This document shows, piece by piece, positions 45,139 through 54,520 of a DNA stretch of 64,000 nt; the stretch's first letter is position 1, and each line of letters starts with the position of its first letter. Under the pieces are notes generated by a model. It saw only the letters and a list, made by a program, of their open reading frames with translations, had not been told where the DNA came from and ran no database searches. This stretch comes from Aliiroseovarius sp. F47248L (GTDB lineage: Bacteria; Pseudomonadota; Alphaproteobacteria; Rhodobacterales; Rhodobacteraceae): positions 1-64,000 of the forward strand of contig NZ_JALKBF010000002.1 in NCBI RefSeq assembly GCF_023016085.1, written 5' to 3'. The translations under genes and the position numbers were made by a program.

Positions 45139-46236
45139 GTGTCAGCATTTCGTATCCTTATCTTCGCGCTTGTGCTGCCGTTTGCGGCCAATGCAGAATC
45201 TGTCGCCCTGAAAGAGGGTTTGGGACAAGGTTTGTTGCTGCGTCATCTTGGGAATTGCTATGTCGTGTTCCCGTCCCATGTGCACAAGGACGGGCCGGTC
45301 CTTAATCTGTTTACTTCGTCCCCGCAGGCGGCCGGAATAGGAACGGTTTTCTTTCGTCGGACGGAAGCAGATTTTGCCTTGGCGCTGGTGCGGGGTAGTG
45401 CCAGCGAACGGTGCACTCAACCCTTTTCGAAACTGCCACGGGACACGGCGCGTTTGTTGAACGGGTCGCGCAATGCCGTATTGGAACGGGTCAATCCCCA
45501 AGGCGGGTTGGAGCGGTTGGCCATGCGCATTGATCGCATCGCGTGGGCTGCTGAAACCGAAGGCGTGGCGAGTGGGTTGTATCAATACATCTATGCCTCG
45601 ACCGATACGGCGGCAGGTGAAACGCGCGAAGTGTATCAGGGCACAAGCGGTGCCATTCTTTACATCGACGATACACCGGTTGGCATGGTTGTCACCGCAC
45701 CCGATGCCACATCTGTTCGTGCGCTTAGGATGGAAGAGATCACCTTGCCGCTGACGCGTTGGTTTGCCAGTGGCAGTTTCGGAGCGCTGAACGAAAGTGC
45801 GCCCAAGGATGCGGTGTCAGACGGGCTGCCGTTCACCATCACGGAATGGACAGGCAAGCTGGCGGATCAGGCGCTGCCACCCACAGGGCTGGCCACGGGA
45901 ACTGCGCCTTTCCGTGCGCATCCGGTGTCCGGGTCCGTGTCCTTCGTGCTGGAACTGTCCAAGGTCGGCAATGTCGGCGTGCGTGAACTGGTGCTGGCCG
46001 GGCCGACGGATGAAAACACCGCGACCACACCCCGAAAAGTTGTGATTGATGTGGACCGGTCGCGCAGGGGACCGGCAGATTTTCGTTCGTTCACTTCGGT
46101 CGAGATGACACCGGGTGCGCCCTTGTCCGTTGCGATGAACACTTTGGTGCGCCGGGTGCGGGTGCGCATCCTTTCGGCCTGGTCAGCAGACAAGCCAATC
46201 GAAATCTCATCGGTCACCGTGACCGACGCAAAATAG
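45139..46236 (+). CDS. Secreted trypsin-like serine protease with C-terminal beta domain
   Basis: A 365-residue exported protein with a signal peptide ending near residue 19 (ANA-E). The protease part (about 20-210) has a plausible catalytic triad: His47 (VVFPSHVH), Asp78 (EADFALALV) and Ser170 (YQGTSGAILY). The surrounding residues are divergent from HtrA/DegP and there is no PDZ domain. The C-terminal 140 residues form an unrecognised beta-rich domain that may bind a target. The start is GTG at 45139. It lies among envelope proteins of unknown role and may process one of them. Protease fold is inferred from motif order; substrate unknown. Confidence 0.72.
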   Translation: MSAFRILIFALVLPFAANAESVALKEGLGQGLLLRHLGNCYVVFPSHVHKDGPVLNLFTSSPQAAGIGTVFFRRTEADFALALVRGSASERCTQPFSKLPRDTARLLNGSRNAVLERVNPQGGLERLAMRIDRIAWAAETEGVASGLYQYIYASTDTAAGETREVYQGTSGAILYIDDTPVGMVVTAPDATSVRALRMEEITLPLTRWFASGSFGALNESAPKDAVSDGLPFTITEWTGKLADQALPPTGLATGTAPFRAHPVSGSVSFVLELSKVGNVGVRELVLAGPTDENTATTPRKVVIDVDRSRRGPADFRSFTSVEMTPGAPLSVAMNTLVRRVRVRILSAWSADKPIEISSVTVTDAK

Positions 46237-46242
46237 CGCGAT

Positions 46243-46857
46243 TTACCTCAGCGGGATTTCCACCGGAAATTCGATCTGAAAACGGGTGTTGCGGAACATG
46301 CCACGAAGCGCACCATCGCCGTCGAGTTTCAGTGTTCCATCAAGGTTTTGATTTTGATACACAAAGTTTATTCGCGTGCCGTTGACTGTAAGATTATAGC
46401 CCGGAACGCAGTTTTCCTTTTTGTAGTAGAGATTGACGCAATTCTCATCCTTGATGGCATTGCCGACCTGAAAGCTCATCCGGCCTTGATACGCCTTTTC
46501 AAGCGATTTGCGGGCTTCATCAGATTGCACTTCACCCTCGGGATCCACAAGGATGGCCATGGTGCGCAGGCGGCTGAGAATTTCCCAAAGTGCACGCGCG
46601 CGAACGATCTCGTCGACATCTGCGATTGCCATGGAGGTTGCGATTTCATACAGCGACGGATCGCCATGCGTTACCATCGCGTCAAAGGCCGCCAGCCGTA
46701 TGTTGGCATCTTCATTGCGCAGCAGCGCACGCAGTTCGGCAAATTCGTTGGCATCGGTTTCGGCTTGGGATTTGATGGCGTCGATGTCGATTTTCTGGGC
46801 GCTTAATACAGTGGGCAACAGCGTGGCAAACAGGCCAATGGCCAGATACTTCTTCAT
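46243..46857 (-). CDS. Exported HEAT-like protein of unknown function
   Basis: A 204-residue protein with a signal peptide ending near residue 20 (VLSA-Q). The first half is alpha-helical and resembles HEAT repeats (IRLAAFDAMVTHGDPSLYEIA, VRARALWEILSRLR). The second half is beta-rich with two cysteines (NCVNLYY, ENCVPGY). It lies 6 bases from the convergent protease gene and downstream of the Sel1 lipoprotein on the same strand. No function assigned. Confidence 0.68.
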   Translation of the reverse strand: MKKYLAIGLFATLLPTVLSAQKIDIDAIKSQAETDANEFAELRALLRNEDANIRLAAFDAMVTHGDPSLYEIATSMAIADVDEIVRARALWEILSRLRTMAILVDPEGEVQSDEARKSLEKAYQGRMSFQVGNAIKDENCVNLYYKKENCVPGYNLTVNGTRINFVYQNQNLDGTLKLDGDGALRGMFRNTRFQIEFPVEIPLR

Positions 46858-46962
46858 AAAATCATCCCCTCATCTAAAATAGGTCTTTCGGATCATGTTG
46901 CCTCAGGTGAATGACTTATGGCAACGGATATTCAGATACCGAGACCGCGTCGGGTAAAGCAG

Positions 46963-49089
46963 TCAGTAGTTTCCGATCTGGCAGGCAATCCCGATCTGGA
47001 AGCCCAAAAGCGGGTTGCGTTCGATGATCTGCTTGATCAGGCGGCGGTTGTAGTTCTGCCTGTGGATGTTGGGGATCGCCTGTCGCCCGATATTGGCCAG
47101 ACAAGAACAGCGGCGTTGATCGAAATGCGGTGTGCATGACTTTACAAAGACGGACAGGCCGCCATCGGCACCACGTGCGTTGGACTGCAAGGCTTTGGCG
47201 ATGCCACTGGCGAACTGGTTGGCCGCAGCCCCACATGGCAACTGGCGAGCAAACATCACGCCCGCGACCATAGCTGCCTGACTGCGACCCATTGATCCCA
47301 TCATCTCGCCCAGATTGGGATTCGAGTAATCAAACCCCATGATGTTCCCCATTGATGAGCTGGCAATGAACGCGGCCAGTTCAGCCCTGAGAGCGAAGTC
47401 GTCCGACGGCGCGCCGCATCGCTCCATCAGGTCCGAGGCAAGACCGGTCATAAAGGGCAGGTTCTGTTCGGTCAGATTGAAGGGTTTGCCCGCCGCCAGA
47501 CGGTTCACATCATCCGCGCGGTCGTTTGGCACGTTATATTTCTGCGCGGGTGTTTCCGAGGTCGCGGATTTTATGGCGGCCAGATAGGTGGCGGCGTTCT
47601 TGTCGCCTTGCTGCGCCGCGCTTTCCAATAGTTTGCGGCCCTCGGCTTTATCGGCAGTGACGCCAAGCCCGTAATAGATCATCCGTCCCAGCTCGCCCGT
47701 GGCGGCAAACAGGTCTGCGTCATGCGCCTTGCGGAACCAGCCCACGGCTTTTTTCTCGTTCTTGGTGGTGCCCTGACCGCGCGCTTGCATGAAGCCCACG
47801 AAGTATTGCGCCCAGGCAACGTCCTGCTTTGCGGCGGCGTGAAGATCACGATAAGCGAGCTTTTGATCCTTTGTGATGCCTTTGCCGAAATACAGGGCGT
47901 ATCCGGCCTGATACGCACCTTGCGCATGACCCTGATCGGCCGCGTTACGAAAATGCCTATAGGCCTCGGCGGCATTGTTCGGATCACGATACACCAGCAT
48001 GCCCAGCTGATACTGCGCTTCGCTGACCCCTTTGTCCGCCGCGATGCTTAGCCACCGTTCGGCCGCTTCGGGGTCGGCTTTTCCCAGCGTGCCGTTCAGC
48101 TCGTATATCCCCAAAAGATAGGCGGGCATGGCCAGTTTGCGGGACGCCGGCTCTATCAACAAAGCGCGCGCGGCGGCTGGGTTCTTTGTGACTCCGTTCC
48201 CGTAAACAAGGTGTTCAGCGCCCAAGACATATGCCAGTGGGAAATCGTCTGCGATCAGATCAGGCAACAGACGTTCGGCCAGATGGTAATCCTTATTTGC
48301 TTCATGCACGCGGGCCAGAGCATATCGGACAGACGCACTGCCTTCTTTCTGGGCAGCGGCCTGACAGACGGGCAGGGCGCGTTCTGTGTCGATTTCCGCG
48401 ATAGGTTTTCCTGACCGCCACTTTTTATCCATCTTTTGCACTGAGGGGTCTTCGCCATGGCCGGCAAGAGCCAGACATTCAGCCGCGATGGCGCGGGCGC
48501 TCAATCCATCACCCGTTCCGATATCGACGAAGAACCGCCCGCTGGTGTATTTCGCGCCAGGTTTTCCAAGGTTTTCGAGCTCGCGCAAATTGATCTGTGA
48601 CCAAAGCCGAACGACCTCGTTCAGCTGATCGCGAGACGTGACCTTGTGGTTGCTTCCATTTTTCCCGACATCAATTCCGTTATTTTTCAAAGCCGCCAAA
48701 GTGGTTTCGTCAAGATCAATCGTGCTGAAGTACAACGCGTCTGCTGTCGCGCGGGTCGCGAGGTATATCGTTGCTGAGCCCGCTTTTTTCGGCACAAATT
48801 GTGCGATCTGAAGATCGTCAAGACCTTCGATTGGATGAAATGAAATGGTAAACCCATTCGCCGCATCAACTGGATAATCCGAAAAGGCGCCATTTCTGTA
48901 GCGCAACTCCATCACGCCCGCAGTTCCGTTTTTATCAAGCTGGACACCTCCGTTCGGGTTTGAAGCCAAAAGAAAGAAATGGTCGCCATAGATTTTCTGA
49001 CCTGTCGAGCTGTCCAAAAGCGGCGTGTCCGATTCAAGCTGACACGCAGCTAGAAGCAACAGCACAGATGCAATAAATGCGGCCCTCAT
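46963..49089 (-). CDS. Large Sel1-repeat lipoprotein
   Basis: A 708-residue protein with a lipobox LLAAC (Cys16), so probably a lipid-anchored envelope protein. Residues about 20-190 form a unique beta-rich domain. About 240-500 holds a run of Sel1-type helical repeats (AERWLSIAADKGVSEAQYQL, HFRNAADQGHAQGAYQAGYA, KLLESAAQQGDKNAATYLAA). The C-terminus has more cysteines (CTPHFDQRRCSC). Sel1 repeats bind proteins and often serve in envelope signalling. It is probably the scaffold of the local gene group. Confidence 0.8.
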   Translation of the reverse strand: MRAAFIASVLLLLAACQLESDTPLLDSSTGQKIYGDHFFLLASNPNGGVQLDKNGTAGVMELRYRNGAFSDYPVDAANGFTISFHPIEGLDDLQIAQFVPKKAGSATIYLATRATADALYFSTIDLDETTLAALKNNGIDVGKNGSNHKVTSRDQLNEVVRLWSQINLRELENLGKPGAKYTSGRFFVDIGTGDGLSARAIAAECLALAGHGEDPSVQKMDKKWRSGKPIAEIDTERALPVCQAAAQKEGSASVRYALARVHEANKDYHLAERLLPDLIADDFPLAYVLGAEHLVYGNGVTKNPAAARALLIEPASRKLAMPAYLLGIYELNGTLGKADPEAAERWLSIAADKGVSEAQYQLGMLVYRDPNNAAEAYRHFRNAADQGHAQGAYQAGYALYFGKGITKDQKLAYRDLHAAAKQDVAWAQYFVGFMQARGQGTTKNEKKAVGWFRKAHDADLFAATGELGRMIYYGLGVTADKAEGRKLLESAAQQGDKNAATYLAAIKSATSETPAQKYNVPNDRADDVNRLAAGKPFNLTEQNLPFMTGLASDLMERCGAPSDDFALRAELAAFIASSSMGNIMGFDYSNPNLGEMMGSMGRSQAAMVAGVMFARQLPCGAAANQFASGIAKALQSNARGADGGLSVFVKSCTPHFDQRRCSCLANIGRQAIPNIHRQNYNRRLIKQIIERNPLLGFQIGIACQIGNY

Positions 49090-49242
49090 AAATCCGGCCT
49101 CCTGAAAAAAGAATCATCAATATCCGTCGATGATAGCGCATCTTGCCGATTTCGATGAAATCGCGATCTATGGCGTGTGGTATCCCGAAAATTTTATTCC
49201 AGAATCGTTCCTGCGACCTGAAAAGTCAGATAGTTACATCCT

Positions 49243-51750
49243 ATGGATATTGTCATAGTCACGACTGTTATTGCGTCGCTTTTTGTTGTCATTGGCGTGG
49301 CAGAGCCGCTGGCCGCACGTCTGCGCCTGCCTTACAGCGCCATTCTTGCTCTCCTAGGCATTCTAATCGGGTTCTGTGCGATTTTCTTTTTGCGTACGGA
49401 CCTGACGGATGCGCTGAACCCTGTGGCGGAAGCGATCATCAACCTGCCGATCCGGTCCAATGTCTTTTTGTATGTGTTCCTGCCAACCCTTCTTTTCCAA
49501 GCCACATTGGGCATGAATCTTCGCCGGATGCTTGATGATTGGGTGCCCATCATGGTGCTTGCGGTCGTCGCGGTGGTCGTTGCCACGCTAAGCGTAGGGT
49601 ATGCGTTATCGTGGACCAGCGCCTTGCCTTTGGCGGCGTGTCTTTTGATCGGCGCGATCGTATCGACGACTGATCCATCGGCGGTTGTCTCGATCTTTCG
49701 CTCGATCTCGGCCCCGCGCCGTCTGTCGCGGATCATCGAAGGGGAAAGCCTTCTGAACGATGCCGCAGCCATCGCGCTTTTTGGCTTGTTTTCGGGGTTT
49801 GTGATGCTGGGCGTTCCGGACCCCAAACTTGGCGATGCGCTTGCGCAGTTTCCTGTCCTTATTCTGGGTGGCGCGGTGACGGGCTGGTTGGCGGCCCGCA
49901 TAGGGGTTTGGATTATGGCGCTGTTCAGCTCGCACGAGCTTGCGCTGATTTCTGTGTCGGTAGCGTTGCCCTATCTTGCCTATATCGTCGCTGAACAAAG
50001 TATTGGTGCATCGGGCGTGATTGCGGTTGTGGCCGCGGGGTTGACCCTGAACCTGACCGGTCCGGGCCGTTTGCCGCCGCAGGCATGGAAGAACCTGCGC
50101 GAGGTCTGGGATCTTCTGGCGCATTGGGCGGGTGCGTTGATTTTTATCTTGGCGGCGCTTTTGATCCCGCGTTTGCTGGAAGATGTTCGGATCAGCGATT
50201 TCGGTCTGATCGGCGTGGTGGTCTTGGCCGCAGTTGCGGCGCGTGCCTTGATCCTGTTCGGTCTGCTGCCGCTGCTGACATTCTTGCGGGTCTCTCCTTC
50301 GGTTGAGCGGCCATATCGAACGGCCATCCTTTGGGGTGGCTTGCGCGGCGCTGTCACGCTGGCGCTGGCGCTGGCGGTGACCGAAAGCCTGCGCGTGCCG
50401 GTCGAGGTGAAGCGGCTGGTCGGGATCCTCGCCACGGGGTTTACGTTGTTCACCCTGCTTGTTCAGGGCACCACGCTTCGATCCGTCGTCAGCCGGCTTG
50501 GTCTTGATCGACTGTCACCGATTGACGAAGCAATTTCCCGGCAGGTGGTTGCGGTCGCCCTTCAAACCGTTCGCGAGGATGTGGCCCGCACGACCGAAGA
50601 TTATTCGCTAACGCATGATGTCGTCAGGTCAGAGGCGAAGGTGTTCGGTGAACGTCTTGAACAAGCCGTTAAGACTGCCGAAGACAGCGATGATATCCTA
50701 GATCGTGACCGAATTACCCTTGGACTGATCGCGCTGGCAGGTTTTGAACGCGATACCATCATTGCCCGTGTCCGCGAGCGTACGATCTCGGCCCGCATGG
50801 CAGAGCAAACGCTGCTGGATGCGGATCGTTTGATCGAAGGTGCGCGCTCGGGTGGGCGCAGTGGCTACCAACGTGCAGCGCGTCGTTCGGTCGCGTATGG
50901 TCGGACCATGCGAACAGCGGTCATGCTTCACAACAGAATCGGCTTCTCGGGCTTTCTTGTAAGGATGACCGCTGACCGTTTCGAACGGCTGTTGTCGCAA
51001 CGATTGATCTTGCGTGATTTGGACGAGTTCATCGACGGGCGTATTCGCCGTATCCACGGCAGACGGGTTGCTGATCTTCTGAACGAACTGCTGACCCGGC
51101 GGATCGAAATGGTCGAAGCTGCGTTGGACGGGTTGCGCCTGCAATATCCAGGCTATGCAGAAGAGCTTGAGCGCCGCTTCATTCGACGCACTTCATTGCG
51201 GCTTGAGGAACGGGAATACTCGGCCATGCGTGATGATGGACTGATCGGCGCCGAGGTCTATACGAGTCTGATGCAAGACTTGACCAAGCGACGCGATAAA
51301 GCCGAAGGTCGGCCGCCGCTGGACATTGCGTTGAAACGTTTCGAGTTGATCCGGCAGTTCCCACTGTTCGCTGATCTTGATGACAAGGCGGTCAAGCAGC
51401 TTGGGCGCGCATTGAAGACCCAGTATGCCAATCCGGAGAGCGTGATTTTAAGCAAGGATGGCACCGTCAAAGGCGTGTTCTTCATCGCGTCGGGCGCGGT
51501 TGAGTTGGAAACGGCGGGTCAGAAATGGCGTTTGGGCCGGGGCGAGATGTTTGGACAGGTTGCCATTCTATCCAAGAACGCGCGCCGCACGGAAGTGCGC
51601 GCCATCGCGCCGTCGTCTTTGCTTGTGCTTGATACCGCGCGGTTCCGGTCGCTGTTAAAGAAAAGCGTCGCGCTGCAAAACGCCGTGCGCGCCAGCGCTG
51701 AACAGCGGGGCATTGATCCCGACAAGCTTCTGGAAGAGCATCTGAAATAG
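49243..51750 (+). CDS. CPA1 sodium/proton antiporter with cyclic-nucleotide-binding-like tail
   Basis: The 835-residue protein has an N-terminal CPA1 exchanger domain of about twelve spans (1-420), with the ion-site segments STTDPSAVVSIFRS and EGESLLNDAAAIALFG. A long cytosolic helical region follows (about 430-690). The C-terminal domain (about 703-810) resembles cAMP/cGMP-binding domains (GVFFIASGAVELET, LGRGEMFGQVAILS). The GEMFGQ segment matches the phosphate-binding cassette in outline, but its usual distal R(S/T)A is replaced by NARRTEV, so nucleotide binding is uncertain. It probably balances Na+ and pH in a marine cell. Confidence 0.88.
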   Translation: MDIVIVTTVIASLFVVIGVAEPLAARLRLPYSAILALLGILIGFCAIFFLRTDLTDALNPVAEAIINLPIRSNVFLYVFLPTLLFQATLGMNLRRMLDDWVPIMVLAVVAVVVATLSVGYALSWTSALPLAACLLIGAIVSTTDPSAVVSIFRSISAPRRLSRIIEGESLLNDAAAIALFGLFSGFVMLGVPDPKLGDALAQFPVLILGGAVTGWLAARIGVWIMALFSSHELALISVSVALPYLAYIVAEQSIGASGVIAVVAAGLTLNLTGPGRLPPQAWKNLREVWDLLAHWAGALIFILAALLIPRLLEDVRISDFGLIGVVVLAAVAARALILFGLLPLLTFLRVSPSVERPYRTAILWGGLRGAVTLALALAVTESLRVPVEVKRLVGILATGFTLFTLLVQGTTLRSVVSRLGLDRLSPIDEAISRQVVAVALQTVREDVARTTEDYSLTHDVVRSEAKVFGERLEQAVKTAEDSDDILDRDRITLGLIALAGFERDTIIARVRERTISARMAEQTLLDADRLIEGARSGGRSGYQRAARRSVAYGRTMRTAVMLHNRIGFSGFLVRMTADRFERLLSQRLILRDLDEFIDGRIRRIHGRRVADLLNELLTRRIEMVEAALDGLRLQYPGYAEELERRFIRRTSLRLEEREYSAMRDDGLIGAEVYTSLMQDLTKRRDKAEGRPPLDIALKRFELIRQFPLFADLDDKAVKQLGRALKTQYANPESVILSKDGTVKGVFFIASGAVELETAGQKWRLGRGEMFGQVAILSKNARRTEVRAIAPSSLLVLDTARFRSLLKKSVALQNAVRASAEQRGIDPDKLLEEHLK

Positions 51751-51815
51751 GTCTTATACCGCGGTCGTTGTTGGTTTGCTTGCAGACCGCCGTGGCTATG
51801 CGCACGACGTGCGAC

Positions 51816-52583
51816 TTACGCACCGTCAGCCACAACGACGCTAACGCCCCAATCGCGGCATTTTTCGGCGAGGTCGGGGGGCAATGGTTGGTCCGTGAAA
51901 AATGCATTCAGTTCGGAAAGGGATGCGATTTTCGCCGGGGCTTTTCGGGTCAGCTTTGAGACATCAGCAACCAGAAACGCCTTGCGCGACTGTCGGATGA
52001 TGGACTGGCTTACGCCCACCTCTTGAAGGTCGAAATCCAGTAGGTCGCCGTCAATATCCATGGCCGAACAACCGATCACCGCGATGTCGAACTTGAAGCG
52101 ACTGATTGCTGCTGTGGTCAGGCTGCCGACCAGCCCTCCGTCGGACCGGCGCAGGGTGCCGCCGACCACCACGATCTCGCAATCGGGATTGGCCACAAGG
52201 ATATTGGCCACGTTCATGTTGTTGGTCACGACCATCAAGTTCTTGTGGCCCAGCAGTTCAGTCGCGACAGCTTCGGTGCTGGTGCCGATGTTCAGAAACA
52301 CTGATGCATCATCGGGAATTTGCGCGGCACAGGCGACTGCGATGTTGCGCTTGACCTCGGCATTCAGGGCGCGGCGTTCTTCATAACCGATATTGGTGGT
52401 GCCTGATGGCAAGACCGCGCCGCCATGCACACGTTCCAGTCGGCCTTCATCGGCAAGATCGGTCAGATCGCGACGGATGGTTTGCAGGGTTACACCAAAC
52501 TGTTCCGCCAGTCCTTCGACCGTCACTTTGCCTTCACGGCGCGCGATGGTCAGGATTTCTGAGTGGCGAAAAACTTGGGACAT
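51816..52583 (-). CDS. glpR: DeoR-family glycerol-3-phosphate regulon repressor GlpR
   Basis: The 255-residue repressor has a DeoR helix-turn-helix (VTVEGLAEQFGVTLQTIRRD at about 20-39) and an ISOCOT-like sugar-phosphate domain (NIGTSTEAVATELLGHKNLMVVTNN, VVVGGTLRRSDGGLVG). It is divergent from glpD and the glycerol genes. The ATG at 52583 gives the usual MSQxxRHxxIL start; an extension to 52649 is unlikely. Glycerol-3-phosphate is the expected inducer. Confidence 0.92.
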   Translation of the reverse strand: MSQVFRHSEILTIARREGKVTVEGLAEQFGVTLQTIRRDLTDLADEGRLERVHGGAVLPSGTTNIGYEERRALNAEVKRNIAVACAAQIPDDASVFLNIGTSTEAVATELLGHKNLMVVTNNMNVANILVANPDCEIVVVGGTLRRSDGGLVGSLTTAAISRFKFDIAVIGCSAMDIDGDLLDFDLQEVGVSQSIIRQSRKAFLVADVSKLTRKAPAKIASLSELNAFFTDQPLPPDLAEKCRDWGVSVVVADGA

Positions 52584-52891
52584 ATGGTCGAGCGCAGGTG
52601 CTTCCTGTTGTTTCCGAAGGAAAATACAAGAAAACGAACGAAGCCGCAATTGTCTTGGGCTCTTTTACGCCGAATCAGAAAAATGATGCGCTGATTCGGG
52701 CGGATTTCTGATGGAGGGCACAGAAATCTTAGGAATCAGACGCCGAACTTCATGTCATAGTGGGCGAAAAGGCGAGATAATGTTCTTTATTTTCAGCGGT
52801 CTGGAAAATACGAACATAAACGAAAATATTCAGCTTTCTTTATTCAGGTAAGATGCTAGAAATAAATCCTACGCTGAACTTGGGGGGAACC
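52584..52891. promoter_or_regulatory. glpR-glpD divergent control region
   Basis: This 308-bp gap is non-coding and AT-rich near glpD. TTCGTTT-type motifs typical of DeoR-family operators occur near each gene: AAAACGAACGAA at 52631-52642 towards glpR, and CGAACATAAACGAAAA at 52811-52826 towards glpD. An imperfect inverted repeat (TGTTC-ATTTTC / GAAAAT-GAACA, 52781-52816) overlaps the second. These are candidate GlpR operators. Confidence 0.5.
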
Positions 52892-54493
52892 ATGCCGGCC
52901 GATGCCACCGATAAGACCTATGATCTTTTCATCATTGGTGGTGGAATCAATGGGTGTGGCATTGCGCGGGATGCTTCCGGGCGCGGGATGTCGGTCGTTC
53001 TTGCTGAAATGGATGACCTTGCCTCCGCGACGTCATCGGCCTCAACCAAACTGTTCCACGGCGGTCTGCGATATCTGGAGTATTTCGAGTTTCGTCTGGT
53101 GCGCGAGGCGCTGATGGAACGCGAGACCCTGCTGAAGGCGATGCCGCATATCAGTTGGCCAATGCGCTTTGTGCTGCCCTATCACAAGGACATGCGGTTC
53201 GAGGCTGAAACGCCGACCTCGAAGCTGCTAAGCTTTTTCATGCCATGGCTACGCGGTCGCCGCCCTGCTTGGCTGATCCGGCTTGGCTTGTTCATGTATG
53301 ACAACCTTGGTGGGCGAAAAATCCTGCCGGGCACCACGACCGTCGACCTGCGCGCAGCACCGGAAGGTGCGCCCTTGGATGGGCGGTTTGTCAAAGCCTA
53401 TGAATATTCGGATTGCTGGGTGGATGATGCCCGACTTGTGACCCTGAACGCCCGAGATGCGTTCGATCGTGGTGCCAAGATCATGGTTGGCACCAAAGTT
53501 ATCGCGGCAACGCGCGACGGGGATCACTGGCGGATCGAAACGTCTGATCGCACCACGGGCGAGGCGTCGGTGTTCCATGCGCGGATGCTGATCAACGCAG
53601 GCGGTCCTTGGGTGGGCAATATCATCAGAAACGCCGTACGCAGCAATGCGCAGGATGGGGTCAGATTGGTGCGCGGCAGCCATATCGTGACCCCGCGGCT
53701 TTATGATCACGACAAGTGCTATTTCTTTCAGGGCACGGATGGGCGGATCATCTTCGCCATCCCGTACGAGCAGGATTTTACGCTGATCGGCACCACCGAT
53801 CAGGATCATGAAGACCCGTCGATCAAGCCGGTTTGCACCGAGGTCGAGCAGGACTATCTGATCGATTTCGCCAATCAGTATTTCAAGCAGGATATCAGCC
53901 GCGATGATATCGTATGGACTTATTCCGGCGTGCGCCCACTTTATGATGACGGGGCCAGTTCCGCCACCGCAGCAACCCGTGACTATACGTTGAAAGTGGA
54001 TACGGAAGGCGGCGCGCCGCTGCTGAATGTGTTTGGTGGCAAGATCACAACGTATCGTCGCCTTGCGGAGTCGGCGATGGACAGGGTCAGTCAGTTCTTT
54101 CCGGATCTGCCAGGCAAGTGGACAGCCGGTGTGACCCTGTCGGGTGGCGATTTCAAGGTGAGCGAGAAGCCGGACCTGGTGGCCCGCTTGCGGCGGGACT
54201 ACGGCTTTTTGGGTGCTTTTTGGGCGGAGCGCATGATCCGCGCCTATGGCACCGACGCCTGGAAAATACTGGGCAAGGCACAATCGGTCGCCGATCTGGG
54301 ACAAGATTTCGGCGCCACGCTGACCGAAACAGAACTGCGCTGGATGATCACGCAGGAATTTGCCCGGCGCGCCGAAGACGTGGTTTGGCGACGCAGCAAG
54401 CTGGGTCTGCGAATGACAGAAAAACAAATTAAGGCCGTTGATGACTGGATGGTCAAGGCCGACACGAGTGGGGAAACGCGGGCCACGGGATAG
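52892..54493 (+). CDS. glpD: Glycerol-3-phosphate dehydrogenase GlpD
   Basis: GlpD is the membrane-bound FAD enzyme that oxidises glycerol-3-phosphate to dihydroxyacetone phosphate and passes electrons to ubiquinone. The 533-residue protein starts with the FAD loop IIGGGINGCGIARDASGRG and has KLFHGGLRYLEYFEF, GGPWVGNI and NVFGGKITTYRRLAE segments. GGGGGGA lies just before the ATG at 52892. First gene of the glycerol operon. Confidence 0.96.
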   Translation: MPADATDKTYDLFIIGGGINGCGIARDASGRGMSVVLAEMDDLASATSSASTKLFHGGLRYLEYFEFRLVREALMERETLLKAMPHISWPMRFVLPYHKDMRFEAETPTSKLLSFFMPWLRGRRPAWLIRLGLFMYDNLGGRKILPGTTTVDLRAAPEGAPLDGRFVKAYEYSDCWVDDARLVTLNARDAFDRGAKIMVGTKVIAATRDGDHWRIETSDRTTGEASVFHARMLINAGGPWVGNIIRNAVRSNAQDGVRLVRGSHIVTPRLYDHDKCYFFQGTDGRIIFAIPYEQDFTLIGTTDQDHEDPSIKPVCTEVEQDYLIDFANQYFKQDISRDDIVWTYSGVRPLYDDGASSATAATRDYTLKVDTEGGAPLLNVFGGKITTYRRLAESAMDRVSQFFPDLPGKWTAGVTLSGGDFKVSEKPDLVARLRRDYGFLGAFWAERMIRAYGTDAWKILGKAQSVADLGQDFGATLTETELRWMITQEFARRAEDVVWRRSKLGLRMTEKQIKAVDDWMVKADTSGETRATG

Positions 54494-54520
54494 GGGGCCT
54501 TGCGTTAGCGGAGGACGAAA

